A stretch of 64,000 nucleotides of DNA, taken from assembly GCA_907163375.1 (NCBI GenBank), contig CAJQUW010007962.1, forward strand, positions 62,001-126,000. The letters are read 5' to 3'. The position numbers and the translations under genes are program-made. The notes under the pieces are model-generated. The model was not told where the DNA came from. It searched no databases and saw nothing but the letters and a program-made list of their open reading frames with translations. Numbering within the stretch: position 1 is the first letter of the stretch; every line of letters begins with the position of its first letter. This document shows, piece after piece, positions 43,684 through 55,380 of this stretch. This DNA comes from Prostheceraeus crozeri. Lineage: Eukaryota > Platyhelminthes > Polycladida > Euryleptidae.

Positions 43684-46350
43684 CTTGATTCTATCATGTC
43701 AGGACTACACACATTTGATTTACAAAACATGCTTTGAATTTTCATACGATGAAGTTCTTACTTTCATTTATTTCTAACGTACACACTGTTGAAACTTTAT
43801 TTTTCAACTTGTAAACTGTTGAAACTTTATTTTGTTTCTAACATATAAACAGCTAAAACTTTATTTCTAACGTACACACTGTTGAAACTTTATCTTTAAC
43901 TTGTAAACGGCTGAAACTTTATTTCTAACGCTATTCTATCATGTCAGGACTATACACATTTGATTTACAAAACATGCTTTGAATACTCATACGATGAAGT
44001 TCTTACTTTCATTTATTTCTAACGTACACACTGTTGAAACTTTATTTTTCAACTTGTAAACTGTTGAAACTTTATTTCTAACGTACACACTGTTGAAACT
44101 TTATTTTTAACTTGTAAACGGCTGAAACTTTATTTCTAACGCACAAAGCGCTTAAACTTTATTTCCATCATACACACTATTGAAACTTTATTTTAATCTG
44201 TAAACTGTTGAAACGATATTTTCATTTACAACTAGTAGAATGCTGAGTCTAACTTGCAAACTAGTAAATCCTACGATCAAACTTTACAAACAGATAAAAC
44301 TTTATTTCTAACGTAGACACTGTTGAAACTTTATTTTAACTTGTAAACGGTTGAAACTTTATTTCTAACGTACACACTATTGAAACTTTATTTTTAATTT
44401 GTAAACTGGTGAAACTTCATTTTATTTCTAACATACAAGCTGATAAAACTTTATTCTTAACTTGTAAACTGGCGAAGCTTCATTTTATTTCTAACATACA
44501 AACAGATAAAACTTTATTCTTAACATACGCACTATTGAAACATTAGTTTTAACTAGCAAACTATTGAAACTTTATTTTTAACTTGTTAACGGTTGAAACT
44601 ATGTTTTATTTCTAACATACAAACAGATAAAACTTTATTTTTAACTTGGAAACTGATGAACCTTCATTTTATTTCTAACATACAGACAGATAGAACTTTA
44701 TTCTTAACATACACACTATTGAAACTTTATTTTTAACGTGTTAACTATTGAAACTTTATTTTTTAACTTGTAAATCGGTGAAACTTTATTTTATTTCTAA
44801 CATACAAGCAGATAAAATTTATTCTTAACTTGTAAACTGGTGAACCTTCATTTTATTTCTAACATATAAACAGATAGAACTTTATTCTTAACATACACAC
44901 TATTGAAACTTTATTTTTAACTTGTAAACGGCTGAAACTTTATTTCTAACGCATAAAAAAGCGCTTAAACATTATTTCCATCATACACACTATTGAAACT
45001 TTATTTTAATCTGAAACTTTATTTTTAACTTGTTAACGGTTGAAACTTTGTTTTATTTCTAACATACAAACAGATAAAACTTTATTCTTAACATACACAC
45101 TATTGAAACTTTATTTCTAACATACACACTATTGAAACTTTATTTTTTAACTTGTAAACTGGTGAAACTTTATTTCATTTCTAGCATACAAGCAGATAAA
45201 ATTTATTCTTAACTTGTAAACTGGCGAAACTTCATTTTATTTCTAACATATAAACAGATAGAACTTTATTCTTAACATACACACTATTGAAACTTTATTC
45301 TTAACTTTTAAACTGGTGAAACTTTATTCTTAACTTTTAAACTGGTGAAACTTTATATCATTTCTGACATGCAAGCAGATAAAACTTTATTCTGAACTTG
45401 TAAACTGGTGAACCTTCATTTTTATTTCTAACATCTAAACAGATAGAACTTTATTCTTAACATACACACTATTGAAACTTTATTTTTAACGTGTTAACTA
45501 TTGAAACTTTATTTTTAACTTGTAAACGGTTGAAACTTTGTCTTAATTCTAACATACAAACAGATAAAACTTTATTCTTAACATACACACTATTGAAACT
45601 TTATTTCTAACATACACACTATTGAAACTTTATTTTTAACTTTTAAACTGGTGAAACTTTATTTCATTTCTGACATGCAAGCAGATAAAACTTTATTCTT
45701 AACTTGTAAACTGGTGAACCTTTATTTTTATTTCTAACATATAAACAGATAGAACTTTATTCTTAACGTACACACTGTTGAAACTTTATTTTTAACTTGT
45801 AAACGGCTGAAACTTTATTTCTAACGCACAAAGCGCTTAAACTTTATTTCCATCATACACACTATTGAAACTTTATTTTGATCTGAAACTTTATTTTTAA
45901 CTTGTTAACGGTTGAAACTTTATTTTATTTCTAACACACAAAAAGCTTAAACTTTATTTTTAACATATACACTATTGAAACTTTATTTTGTAATCTGTAA
46001 ACTGTTGAAACTATATCTTTCATTTACAAATAGTGGAACGCTTAGTCTAACTTACAAACTATTTAATCCCGCAATCTTATTTTTACAAACAGATGTAACT
46101 TTATTTCTAACGTACACACTGTTGAAACTTTAATTTTAACTTGTAAACTCTTGAAACTTTATTTTATTTCTAACATAGAAACAGCTTAAACTTTATTTCT
46201 AACACATACACTATTGAAACTTTATTTTTAATCTGTAAACTGTTGAAACTATATCTTTTATTTACAAATAATAGAACGCTTAGTCTAACTTGCAAACTAG
46301 TAAATCTTATTCGTCATCAAATCTAACTGTTTAAATCTTCATCATGGAAA
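43684..46350 (-). repeat. AATAAA-dense tandem repeat array (inner), right arm
   Basis: Inverted counterpart of 40920-43661. The poly(A)-signal orientation follows the genes of this arm (minus strand). It differs from the left array by small repeat-number and base changes. Confidence 0.9.
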
Positions 46351-46468
46351 TCAATGTTTCACAGTCATTTGAAAAAGATATGATCACCCTTCATCTAACC
46401 CATCCGTTGCATGATAACAACAACTCTTCGCATAATAACATTTATTGAATAACTGTAACAAGCATGCA

Positions 46469-46999
46469 TTACAAATCAATGGTTTGAAACAGATAAAATA
46501 GATACAGCTGGTAACTGTCATATAGCGAGCAATGATAACCATATAGGACTTTGGCAGTGTTGAGGTAAGGAGGAAAGAAGCATTGGTTATGAACGTAGCT
46601 ACTACAACGAACTGACAAAATAGGAACACACAAATCCTTAAAACGTTTCGTGACTTCATGATAGTGTTGATTCACTCTACTATCCCAAGGTGGGAGCAAA
46701 ATATCATTAATGACTAGATTGGGAAATACTTTCCTCTCCTTACCAGGATTATTACAAAAAATGCGTATAACATTGAAAGCAGCTAACCATCGTTTAAAGT
46801 CAATAAGAAGAGCAGTCTCACAAGAAAAGCCATAGTCTTGCAAATATTTCAGATTAAGTCCATGAATGTGTTTTCTCGCCCATTGATCAACATTGGGATC
46901 ACAGTTGGCATGTTGATGATAGACACTAACAATCTGATATGTCCAATTGTTCATAGCAATAGCACTGAGCTCCTGCACAGGTTCACCTTCACAATCCAT
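46469..46999 (-). CDS. Gene E (right arm): DEDDh exonuclease-like protein
   Basis: Inverted copy of 40271-40801 with an identical 176-residue translation, including the DxE and HxxxxD motifs. Confidence 0.6.
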   Translation of the reverse strand: MDCEGEPVQELSAIAMNNWTYQIVSVYHQHANCDPNVDQWARKHIHGLNLKYLQDYGFSCETALLIDFKRWLAAFNVIRIFCNNPGKERKVFPNLVINDILLPPWDSRVNQHYHEVTKRFKDLCVPILSVRCSSYVHNQCFFPPYLNTAKVLYGYHCSLYDSYQLYLFYLFQTIDL

Positions 47000-47050
47000 A
47001 AAAATGATGATAGAAGCCTAAAACGTAAATTACACATCTAAGGAAACGTT

Positions 47051-47176
47051 CTATAACATATCACAAAATGAAGAATTACATCGATGCTTTTCACGACAAA
47101 ATACACAAATGATATGATGGCAACGAAGAAGTAAAATGTATCTAATAAGACCACGTCCACGACACTCAAAGCACAT
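47051..47176 (-). CDS. Gene D (right arm): RING-like peptide
   Basis: Inverted copy of 40094-40219, identical translation. Confidence 0.5.
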   Translation of the reverse strand: MCFECRGRGLIRYILLLRCHHIICVFCREKHRCNSSFCDML

Positions 47177-47210
47177 AAGCGAATTGTCATAGGGTAGAGT
47201 TAGGAAAGGA

Positions 47211-47985
47211 TTAGCAATTCTCTTTCCTTGACTTGCGTTTGGAAGTAGCATTCTTGCCCGACTTGCGCTTCGTACCATCCCCGTTAAGGATTTCGTCAAT
47301 AATGTCATCTACGCTGGGTGGTTTTGGAATATATAGGATGGATTCAGTGTATATCGAGAGAGAGGCTATTTTGTTATCCTTGTGCTGACCATAATATAGT
47401 CCATTCACTTTGAAAATGATATCCCAAGTACCTTCTCCGAGCTCATCACATCTGATGGGTATTGATTGATCTCCATCCTTTTTATAATAACTACACCAAT
47501 GTGATAATGGTAGGCAAATTTGATTGCCATCCCAAATCCTTCTATAGGGAGTATCCTTTTCATCTCTCGCCTTCCACTCTTGAGCAAGAGGAGTAGGAAT
47601 GTCCATATTTAATGTTACGTACTCTTCAATAATGTCAAGTTGGTGGCGAATGTACGGACTCACGGGGATGAGTATGTAATCCCCATACTGATTGCTCAAT
47701 ATCTTCACATCAGTGGAAGGGAGCATTCCCGTTCGCAGTACTACGCTGTGATCCTCATGACGCAAGACTTGTTTAAATTTACGCTGTAGCGGTGTAGGAT
47801 TATGTACCTTTGTTGTTTCTTCCACTGGTCTCAGCTGTAGATGATCTGATTGTAGCGAACCTTGTAACGTCTGGCCACCATTTTGTCCTACTAGTGCAGC
47901 AGATGTAGAAGATGCCTGAAAATAAAAAAGATTGTATTAAGTTTACGTTCAAGGGAGGAGAGGGAGGAAAGTAGCGACTTACCAT
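47211..47985 (-). CDS. Gene B (right arm)
   Basis: Inverted copy of 39285-40059, with the same intron after the ATG (47916-47982). The translation differs from the left copy at one residue in the RHEDYSVV segment, a neutral-looking difference showing that the arms are not a simple read-through artefact. Confidence 0.7.
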
Positions 47986-48056
47986 TTTAGTTGGATAATA
48001 TAACAGGGATGTAGAGAGAGAGAGAGAATGTGCGTCCGCCACTTGTACGATTCAAC

Positions 48057-48093
48057 GATGGAATGATTCTCACTGTGGAAGGCTCTCTATTTA
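48057..48093 (-). promoter_or_regulatory. Core promoter of gene B, right arm
   Basis: Mirror copy of the TATAAATAG/TCATTCC promoter, with the same 31-bp spacing. Confidence 0.65.
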
Positions 48094-48184
48094 TAAAGGA
48101 ATGCTTGATTCTCATTAGACAACAATCCTCATTGGAGAATAGCATCAAGTTGATTCCCACTCTCACCGATGCTTCATTCACCCG

Positions 48185-48535
48185 CTAGCGCTCATCGTCT
48201 CCTTTCACCGTCTCGACTAAAGCTCTATTGTATTCTTCCGTTGATAGGTGTGGTAAAACACGGGTGGGCAAATGTGTGTCGTCGCGCCATTGATAATAAT
48301 ACTCCAACAGTAGGCGACCATGCTTGAATACGCGCCTTGGATATTTCAGCAAAGTCTCATCAATCAATTTCCTACTTTGAGCCACACTCATGAATACAAT
48401 GTGGCAGACAAGCTCGTTGTGGGGGAGGGTGTGGGCATACACCAATGGTTGAATGTAGGTCGTAAGCATATCATCATTCATCATGAGTTGGAAGCCTATC
48501 ACTGAAGGCAGCTCGACATACGTCCTTAGAGTCAC
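48185..48535 (-). CDS. Gene C (right arm): counterpart of the 135-residue protein
   Basis: Matches the left copy from YVELPSVIGF to the shared C-terminus. The 5' part of this copy differs from the left arm, so its start is uncertain. Confidence 0.45.
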   Translation of the reverse strand: MTLRTYVELPSVIGFQLMMNDDMLTTYIQPLVYAHTLPHNELVCHIVFMSVAQSRKLIDETLLKYPRRVFKHGRLLLEYYYQWRDDTHLPTRVLPHLSTEEYNRALVETVKGDDER

Positions 48536-48649
48536 CTAAACAATGTCCTCCATGCTCTGGGAAACTACCTGCGCCATCGGCTAAATCGCTCCTCTCGTCG
48601 TCAAAAGAATGTACATAGCTCATGCACTCCAACTCTCTCAGTGCTGTAG

Positions 48650-49363
48650 GCGTATTTTATGCCACCCACCCCTACGCTCCTCTGGTGTTAACTTTCGTCT
48701 AGCAAAAAGTCGTCATGAAATTTCAACGACGGAGTAAAAGTTTGAGATGATACACTCCTGGCAAACTAACTCATGAAGTAGCTTTGCTGTGATACATTTC
48801 TATCTGTAAACATATGGTAATGTTAAAGTGAATCTAAAACTTTTCAGCTTATTAATTGTTCATCGTTGCATCAACGCTTTAACTCGTGAACAGTTATAAT
48901 TTTATTTTAATTTACACTTAGTCTAACTTGTAAACTAGTAAATCTTGCGATCTTATTTTTACAAACAGTTATACCTTTATTTCTAACATACACACTATTG
49001 AATCTTTATTTCTAACTTGTAAACTCTTGAAACTTTATTTTGATATACAAACAGCTAAAACTTTATTTCTAACGCATACACTATTGAAACGTTATTTCTA
49101 ACTTGTAAACTCTTGAAACTTTATTTTGATATACAAACAGCTAAAACTTTATTTCTAACGTATACACCATTGAAACTTTATTTTTTAACTTGTAAACTCT
49201 TGAAACTTTGTTTTTGATATACAAACAGCTAAAACTTTATTTCTAACGTACACACTATTGAAACTTTATTTTTAACTTGTAAACTGGTGAAACTATATCT
49301 TTCATTTACAAATAGTAGAACGCTTAGTCTAACTTGTAAATCTTATGACACTTCATATGGGTG
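48650..49363. repeat. AATAAA-rich repeat block (outer), right arm
   Basis: Inverted counterpart of 37940-38640. Confidence 0.75.
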
Positions 49364-50068
49364 ATGATGGTAGATGAAATAGTGTTAAATAAAATTAAGA
49401 TAGCTTACACTTCTGATACAGGGATAGCAATCGACTGCGATCCATGTGTAAAGAGCTTGTTTGACTACGGAAGAGAGAAGTGTGTTATGTTGCGTGTGGC
49501 GCGTGAGTGTCCTCCCATTTCATTCCATTCATCAATTCGTCTCATTGATAGAGACAGGTAGAACTCATGGTTCTCATAACGTATGCAATGGAAAGTTTCA
49601 GGTAACCTTCGACAGTTGGCTAAATGTCGCCCTGGCGCGAATGCATACTACGTTGAGACAGAGGCAATCACTTGCAAACATGACGCAGAGAGGTTTAACA
49701 AGATTGACCATTGCCGAATGTCCCTTGCGGTATACATAGCTACGGGTTTCACCGCCGCCCTTTACAGGAACGCCCGTCGAAAGGAAGTATTACACCGAAC
49801 TTCATTTGCAACGTTCAAGTTGACTGATAGCAGATTCAACTTAATGATAGTATTCGCCAGTCCGAAGACTGCCCAGGGCAAACCGCGAGGAGGTTCTATC
49901 ATGTCTTGCCCCATGGTGGCCCTTAAGAGAGCCGATGGTTCGTTCTCGGGGTGTGTGGTAGGGACTCAGGCTTGCTGTTTCGACTGCGGCTCCGGCAACG
50001 GGGCGGGTGGTCGCTTCTCTTGGATGTCTGTAAAGAAAGAAGTAGTGAGTTATCATCTTACATTTTAA
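49364..50068 (+). CDS. Gene F (right arm): spliced antisense gene
   Basis: Inverted copy of 37235-37939. Exon 1 is 49364-49502, the 99-bp intron 49503-49601 (GTGAGT...TTTCAG) and exon 2 49602-50068. Translation matches the left arm. Confidence 0.55.
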
Positions 50069-51138
50069 TTTAGTCATTTTTACTTACAGATCTTCTCGGA
50101 CGCTTCCTCATAAAGGAAATTCGAGATCGGATCACGATGATCGAAGGTGAAGTGTAGACACTCCACCCCTTTCTTCACCCGAGAGTAGCATTTCTCCCCT
50201 CTTCCACGCTCGTACAAGAGAGGAGTTTCTGCTACTCTCCCCTTTCTAATAGGGATGTGCAGACGACTGGAACGCAACCTTCTATCGCGATCCACCAGCT
50301 GCGCCGAACGGTGCAGCTCGTGGTTCGTCTCGACCACCTTAGCCATCTGCACACGGAGTCTCTCCACTTCCTCCTTCAACCTTCGTATCTCCTTCTCCCT
50401 ACTTTCCCTCTCTGCTAGTAAAGCCTCTTCTCTGGCTTTCCCCTCGAGAGTCTTGAGCCTCTCCTGCTCCAACTCGCCATCCCGCTCGCTTAATCTCTCC
50501 TTCACCTTCTTCATCTCTCCGGCCACGTTCTTTAGGTCCTCATACTTTGCCTTGTATGAGAAGGCCTCCTCCTTCAACTTCTCCGCCTCTTTCTTTAGTC
50601 TATCCCGTTCGGCGATCACCGGCGGGCGCTTGACAAAATTGCGACATTGTGTTGCAATTCCACTCGCATTTACGGCTGTAGGGGTCTCGCGATCGAGGTC
50701 GACGTCCTCGATAAGTTGCGACTGTAGCTCTCCCTCCTCCTCCTCACTATCGCTGCTGGTCAGCGAGCTCTCGCTACTAAGTGACGATACAGCGGCAATC
50801 GCTTCAATGGCGGATTGTAGCTCAGTGGCCTCAGTGGTGAAAAGTGAACTCCGTTCTTGCTCGTTGGCAGATTGTAGCTCCAAAGAACGGAGCTCAGTGG
50901 TGAAGAGTGAACTCCGTTCTTCTTCGCCTACTTCGCCTGTTTGACACTCGCTGTGTTGTGAGTGCCAATCCTCCAGCCGCTCACTTAAGCGACTGACTTT
51001 GTGAACTCCGCAATAGTAGCGAGCGACCCCTATCTGTTTCTTGTTAGTACAAGCGTGCTTCTTGAAGGCGTCAGCTCGGAATACCTTCCGGCATTGACAC
51101 AGTTTGAAACTGGTCTTCATATTATTGTATTTCGGCAT
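49966..51138 (-). CDS. Gene A (right arm): zinc-finger-like and coiled-coil protein
   Basis: Inverted copy of 36165-37337, with the same candidate 60-bp intron (50028-50087) and the same overlap with gene F. The large reverse-frame ORF at 50255-50944 is a shadow of the coiled coil. Confidence 0.7.
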
Positions 51139-51140
51139 TT

Positions 51141-52170
51141 CTGAAGCGAAAAACGGAAAACAATGATTTTTACACTTAGTGAGGAATGGTAGATTTGAGT
51201 GTAGTGAGTGGCACTCGATCCCGTCGACAGCCCGAAGGCCTTGTACTGATCACTAGGGAAGTGAGAGATCTTCCCCGATACCCGCTATTTACAGCTGAAG
51301 ACATCATTGTCACTGCCCCGAAGTGGTAACAGCAACGCCGAGTCAAAGGTAGTGAACAGTAGCTGGGATCTAACCCCTCAAAGCTGCCTTAGACTTAGTT
51401 AAATTTGAAATCTGATAGCAGATTTGAACTTAGCATACTTGAAAACCTTGAGGAAACATCCCAAGTTATTGCTTTGATCAGCTTGATAGCAAGCCGTAGA
51501 GTGCTTGATTCACTAGCGTTTTGCAATGGAGATGTTTAGAGGCCACCCATGACAAGATAGCTAAGACTCAACCGATTGGCGTTCAAAGTGCTACGTTGAG
51601 AGCTGTGTCAAATGCCCAACATGAGTTGCCCCAGCGGTTACGGTCTCAAATATGACACATTCCCTTGCCACACTTATCACTACGGCATCGTCCGCCGTCC
51701 CGAAGGAACACCCTGTCAGTGGAATATTACAGCAAAACTCTCCGTGTCTTGCTCGCTTTCAGTGAAAAGCCGCTTATAGCATGAGAAGACTGGCTCAGAC
51801 ATCATTAAAAATGCTTTCATTGACTTCAGCAGGGTCGAAAACCCCAGAAAACCTCCAAAAATAGTGAATTTAAAATTTTCAACTTTTTAGCACTACTTAT
51901 GAAATTTTATAAGTAGTTTATCACTTAGGGCAGGTCAATAGCGACCGAACCCTTTTTGAATCAAGTCAAACGGACTTGTAGAAGCAAAGTTACAAGCCTT
52001 TAAAGTTTTGGAGTCTTTTATGGCCTGGAGACGAAGGCCATCTCCTGGCTAACCTCTAAGTCTGACGGCTTAGCTGATATCAGCAATAAAATTTTCTAAG
52101 TCGGCTTCTTACAGAAACTCGGAATTTGGAATGTCCGAAGCTATCATCGGAGCTCAGAGAGACGACTTAC
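51141..52170 (-). other. Candidate 5' UTR intron of gene A, right arm
   Basis: Mirror of 35133-36162, with the same donor and acceptor. Confidence 0.5.
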
Positions 52171-52189
52171 CGTTGGCAATCTCTCGTCT

Positions 52190-52224
52190 GAATGACAAGT
52201 CTCCGTCGGTTCCCAGCTTATATA
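52190..52224 (-). promoter_or_regulatory. Core promoter of gene A, right arm
   Basis: Mirror copy of the TATATAAG/TCATTC promoter at 35079-35113. Confidence 0.6.
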
Positions 52225-52319
52225 GTGTGTGGCGATCAGCTGATGACGTAATACCCATCATCCAAACACTAAAAATCCCGTCTATCTCCGGTTCTAGTGC
52301 TCCGATTGAGCTGGAAATA

Positions 52320-54238
52320 CACCATTTCCATGTAGAATTTGACGCTGAATCCGAATCTGGCCTCCGTTTTCCCATCCGATGCTTCGTTTTGGCTCTACAG
52401 CAGGCAGCCATCGCAAAAATTCTAACTCGTTTTTCCGAAAAATGTTGAAAATTTTTCTCTCCGATTGACTTGAAACTCTCCGATTGACATGAAACTCACC
52501 ATACAGATAAAGAATTTGACGCTGATTCCAAATCTGAAATCCGTTTTCCCATCCGATGCTTCGTTTTGAAGCTAGAGCCCAAAACGTCCCAAATTCTAAC
52601 TCTGTCGTTTTTCGCCAATGTCCCAAAATCTTAAATGGCGTCTCACATCTAAACGAAGACAGATAGGAACAAGCCGATTCTTTCAGTGAATTTGTCTCAC
52701 TCTTAGCTTTCAAACGAGCTATGGCACGACAAAATCCGTCCACTGGAAGCCAAAATGGAAGCGAGCTGTCCAGAGGGGGGGGGAGTCAGCGAAATTTTTG
52801 TCTCCGATTGACATGAAACTCACCATACAGATAGAGAATTTCACGCTGATTCCAAATCTGAAATCCGTTTTCCCATCCGATGCTTCGTTTTGAAGCTAGA
52901 GCCCAAAACGTCCCAAATTCTAACTCTGTCGTTTTTCGCCAATGTCCCAAAATCTTAAATGGCGTCTCACATCTAAACGAAGACAGATAGGAACAAGCCG
53001 ATTCTTTCAGTGAATTTGTCTCACTCTTAGCTTTCAAACGAGCTATGGCACGACAAAATCCGTTCACTGGAAGCCAAAATCGAAGCAAGCTGTCCAGAGG
53101 GGGGGGAGTCAGCGAAATTTTTGTCTCCGATTGACATGAAACTCACCATACAGATAGAGAATTTCACGCTGATTCCAAATCTGAAATCCGTTTTCCCATC
53201 CGATGCTTCGTTTTGAAGCTAGAGCCCAAAACGTCCCAAATTCTAACTCTGTCGTTTTTCGCCAATGTCCCAAAATCTTAAATGGCGTCTCACATCTAAA
53301 CGAAGACAGATAGGAACAAGCCGATTCTTTCAGTGAATTTGTCTCACTCTTAGCTTTCAAACGAGCTATGGCACGACAAAATCCGTCCACTGGAAGCCAA
53401 AATCGAAGCAAGCTGTCCAGAGGGGGGGGAGTCAGCGAAATTTTTGTCTCCGATTGACATGAAACTCACCATACAGATAGAGAATTTCACGCTGATTCCA
53501 AATCTGAAATCCGTTTTCCAATCCGATGCTTCGTTTTGGCGCTACGACCCAAAACGTCCAAAATTCTAACTCTGTCGTTTTTCGCCAATCTCCCAAAATC
53601 TTAAATGGCATGTCACATCTAAACGAAGACAGATAGGAACAAGCCGATTCTTTCAGTGAATTTGTCTCACTCTTAGCTTTCAAACGAGCTATGGCACGAC
53701 AAAATCCGTTCACTGGAAGCCAAAATCGAAGCAAGCTGTCCAGAGGGGGGGGGAGTCAGCGAAATTTTTGTCTCCGATTGACTTGAAACTCACCATAGCG
53801 ATGCAGAATTTCACGCTGATTCCAAATCTGAAATCCGTTTTCTCATCCGATGCTTCGTTTTGAAGCTACACACCAAAACGTCCCAAATTCTAACTCTGTC
53901 GTTTTTCGAAAAATGTTGAAAATTTTTTCTCACCGATTGCCTTGAAACTCACCATACCGATGCAGAATTTCACGCTGAATACGAATCCGACCTCCGTTTT
54001 CTCATCCGACCACTCCTTCCACTCGAAACAACCCATTTTACAACCCAACATTCAGCACGAAAAACATCACACACTATAGCCTCAAGACTAGTCCTGGCGG
54101 TCGCCCAAGTCCACCACGACACTCAGACCCGAAGCACCACGGCGGCCGACCACGACACTCTGCCGTTCCAGAGGGGGGGGGGACGTCAGCGATGGCGGCC
54201 ATCTTGCGCGGTCCAGAAGTGGAGTTTTACTTACTACT
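52320..54238. repeat. Subterminal 323-bp tandem repeats and terminal repeat, right arm
   Basis: About four copies of the unit are present; three are exact 323-bp periods (ends near 53088, 53411 and 53734), separated by GGGGGGG-AGTCAGCGAAA junctions whose G-run length varies. The left arm has one full copy. The outermost 400 bp mirror 34023-34420 and end ACTTACTACT at 54238. Confidence 0.85.
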
Positions 54239-54555
54239 AACATAGATTCCTGTGATTCCCTATCCAAACGGCCGGCACTTGGAGGCAGTTGATAAAATGG
54301 CAAGGCGCTAAAATTGCCGCCACAGCTCGAAATATGATGGCTTACTTTCAGCGAAGCACAAGTTTTTGTTTTTATTTGCTGTCTGTGTACAGTCATTCTG
54401 TGTCTGAATGTGTCCCCCGTCTGTCCGATGTAATAGTTTTTGCAACGGTCACAAATCAATTTGTATATTACATTCGACGACCGGCAATCCATGTTGTGTT
54501 TGATAGTAAATGTCTTAGTTCCCCCCGGACGGGGGAATACTACCTTAATCAGTTT
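54239..54555 (-). mobile_element. Penelope-like element: GIY-YIG endonuclease region (minus strand)
   Basis: The minus-strand frame reads NVIYKLICDRCKNYYIGQTG, then RHRMTVHRQQIKTKTCAS and LDRESQES. This is the GIY-YIG nuclease with a CxxC finger carried by Penelope-like elements; it nicks target DNA for reverse transcription. The frame runs into the palindrome's target duplication at 54239-54244 and resumes at 34022. At about 54555 it abuts an RT fragment in the opposite orientation. Confidence 0.75.
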
Positions 54556-55264
54556 TGATGTTATCTCTCTATACACGAGCATCCCGCATGACCTCGGTTA
54601 CACAGCCATAGAATTTTGGTTGGACAAATGTAGAAGCAAAATCCCGAGTAGATTTCAAAAATCTTTTATAATGGAAGGGATTCAACTCATCTTGGAGAAT
54701 AATTACTTTTCCTTTGAGGACACACACTATATCCAAATTTCCGGTACGGCAATGGGGACAAAGGTGGCACCCACCTATGCCACGTTGGTGATGGGTTACC
54801 TAGAGGACTCTATGTATAAAAGAATTCAAGACATTTTTCCAAATACTTGTGACCAAATAATTAATTCCTGGTACAGGTACTTAGACGATTGTTGGATTAT
54901 TTGGAAGAACAACTATGGGAATTCAGAGCATTTTCATGATATCATTAATAACCTAAGTGCAGCGATCAAATTTACGAAAGAAATGAGTACTGAATCACTG
55001 TATTTTCTTGACGTTACAGTGCGCATTGATGTGGATGGGTCTATTTGCACGGATATTTATCGAAAACAAACTGATACCATGAGCTATGTCCCATTCAATT
55101 CCGCTCACCCCCGGCATGTATTAAGAAACATTCCATACAATTTGGCTAGTAGAATAAGATTAATTGTTAATCAAGAACAGATTAGAAATTTCCGGTTCGC
55201 AGAATTACGAGAACGGTTGATATCTTTAAAGTACCCACCTTCCTTTAAATATATATATATTTAA
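54556..55264 (+). mobile_element. Penelope-like reverse transcriptase fragment
   Basis: Starts in the RT palm (SFDVISLYTSIPHDL), then ISGTAMGTKVAPTYATLVMG, the catalytic WYRYLDDCWIIW and YFLDVTVRID, and ends with the RT thumb region before a TA tract. The order and the (A/G)MGTK(V/A)AP and YLDD motifs are those of Penelope-like RTs. It lacks the N-terminal part and its own GIY-YIG domain in this orientation. Confidence 0.85.
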
Positions 55265-55313
55265 TATATTATAATTATTATTATAATTATATTAATTATT
55301 ATTATATAAATAT

Positions 55314-55351
<38 letters not shown>

Positions 55352-55380
55352 TGAATGTGATTACAAAATACAAAATATGA
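55265..55380. repeat. TA-rich microsatellite
   Basis: ATAATTATTA and (TA)n tracts between two Penelope-like copies. Confidence 0.9.

Larger units (their letters stand above)
34023..54238. mobile_element. 20.2-kb palindromic element with Polinton-like termini
   Basis: Both ends read AGTAGTAAGTAAAACTCC inward and are flanked by direct AACATA (34017-34022, 54239-54244). The two arms (34023-43672 and 43673-54238) are inverted near-copies meeting at a 22-bp palindrome with no spacer. The right arm is about 0.9 kb longer because of extra 323-bp tandem units. A 6-bp duplication and AG-starting ends are Polinton traits, but no Polinton polymerase, integrase, ATPase, protease or capsid gene is recognisable, so the family is unproven. 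Treated as a fossil: it looks largely whole and, from the near-identity of its arms, young or recently homogenised. Confidence 0.8.

Noticed and set aside
34023-54238. Palindrome as a mirrored-read assembly artefact
   Set aside because: The outer flanks differ, share a direct AACATA duplication and interrupt a coding frame. The arms also differ by substitutions and tandem-repeat number. An artefact would mirror the flanks too. Read-level confirmation is still desirable.
34023-54238. Full autonomous Polinton
   Set aside because: Termini and duplication fit, but no protein-primed polymerase, retroviral-type integrase, packaging ATPase, protease or capsid gene can be recognised.
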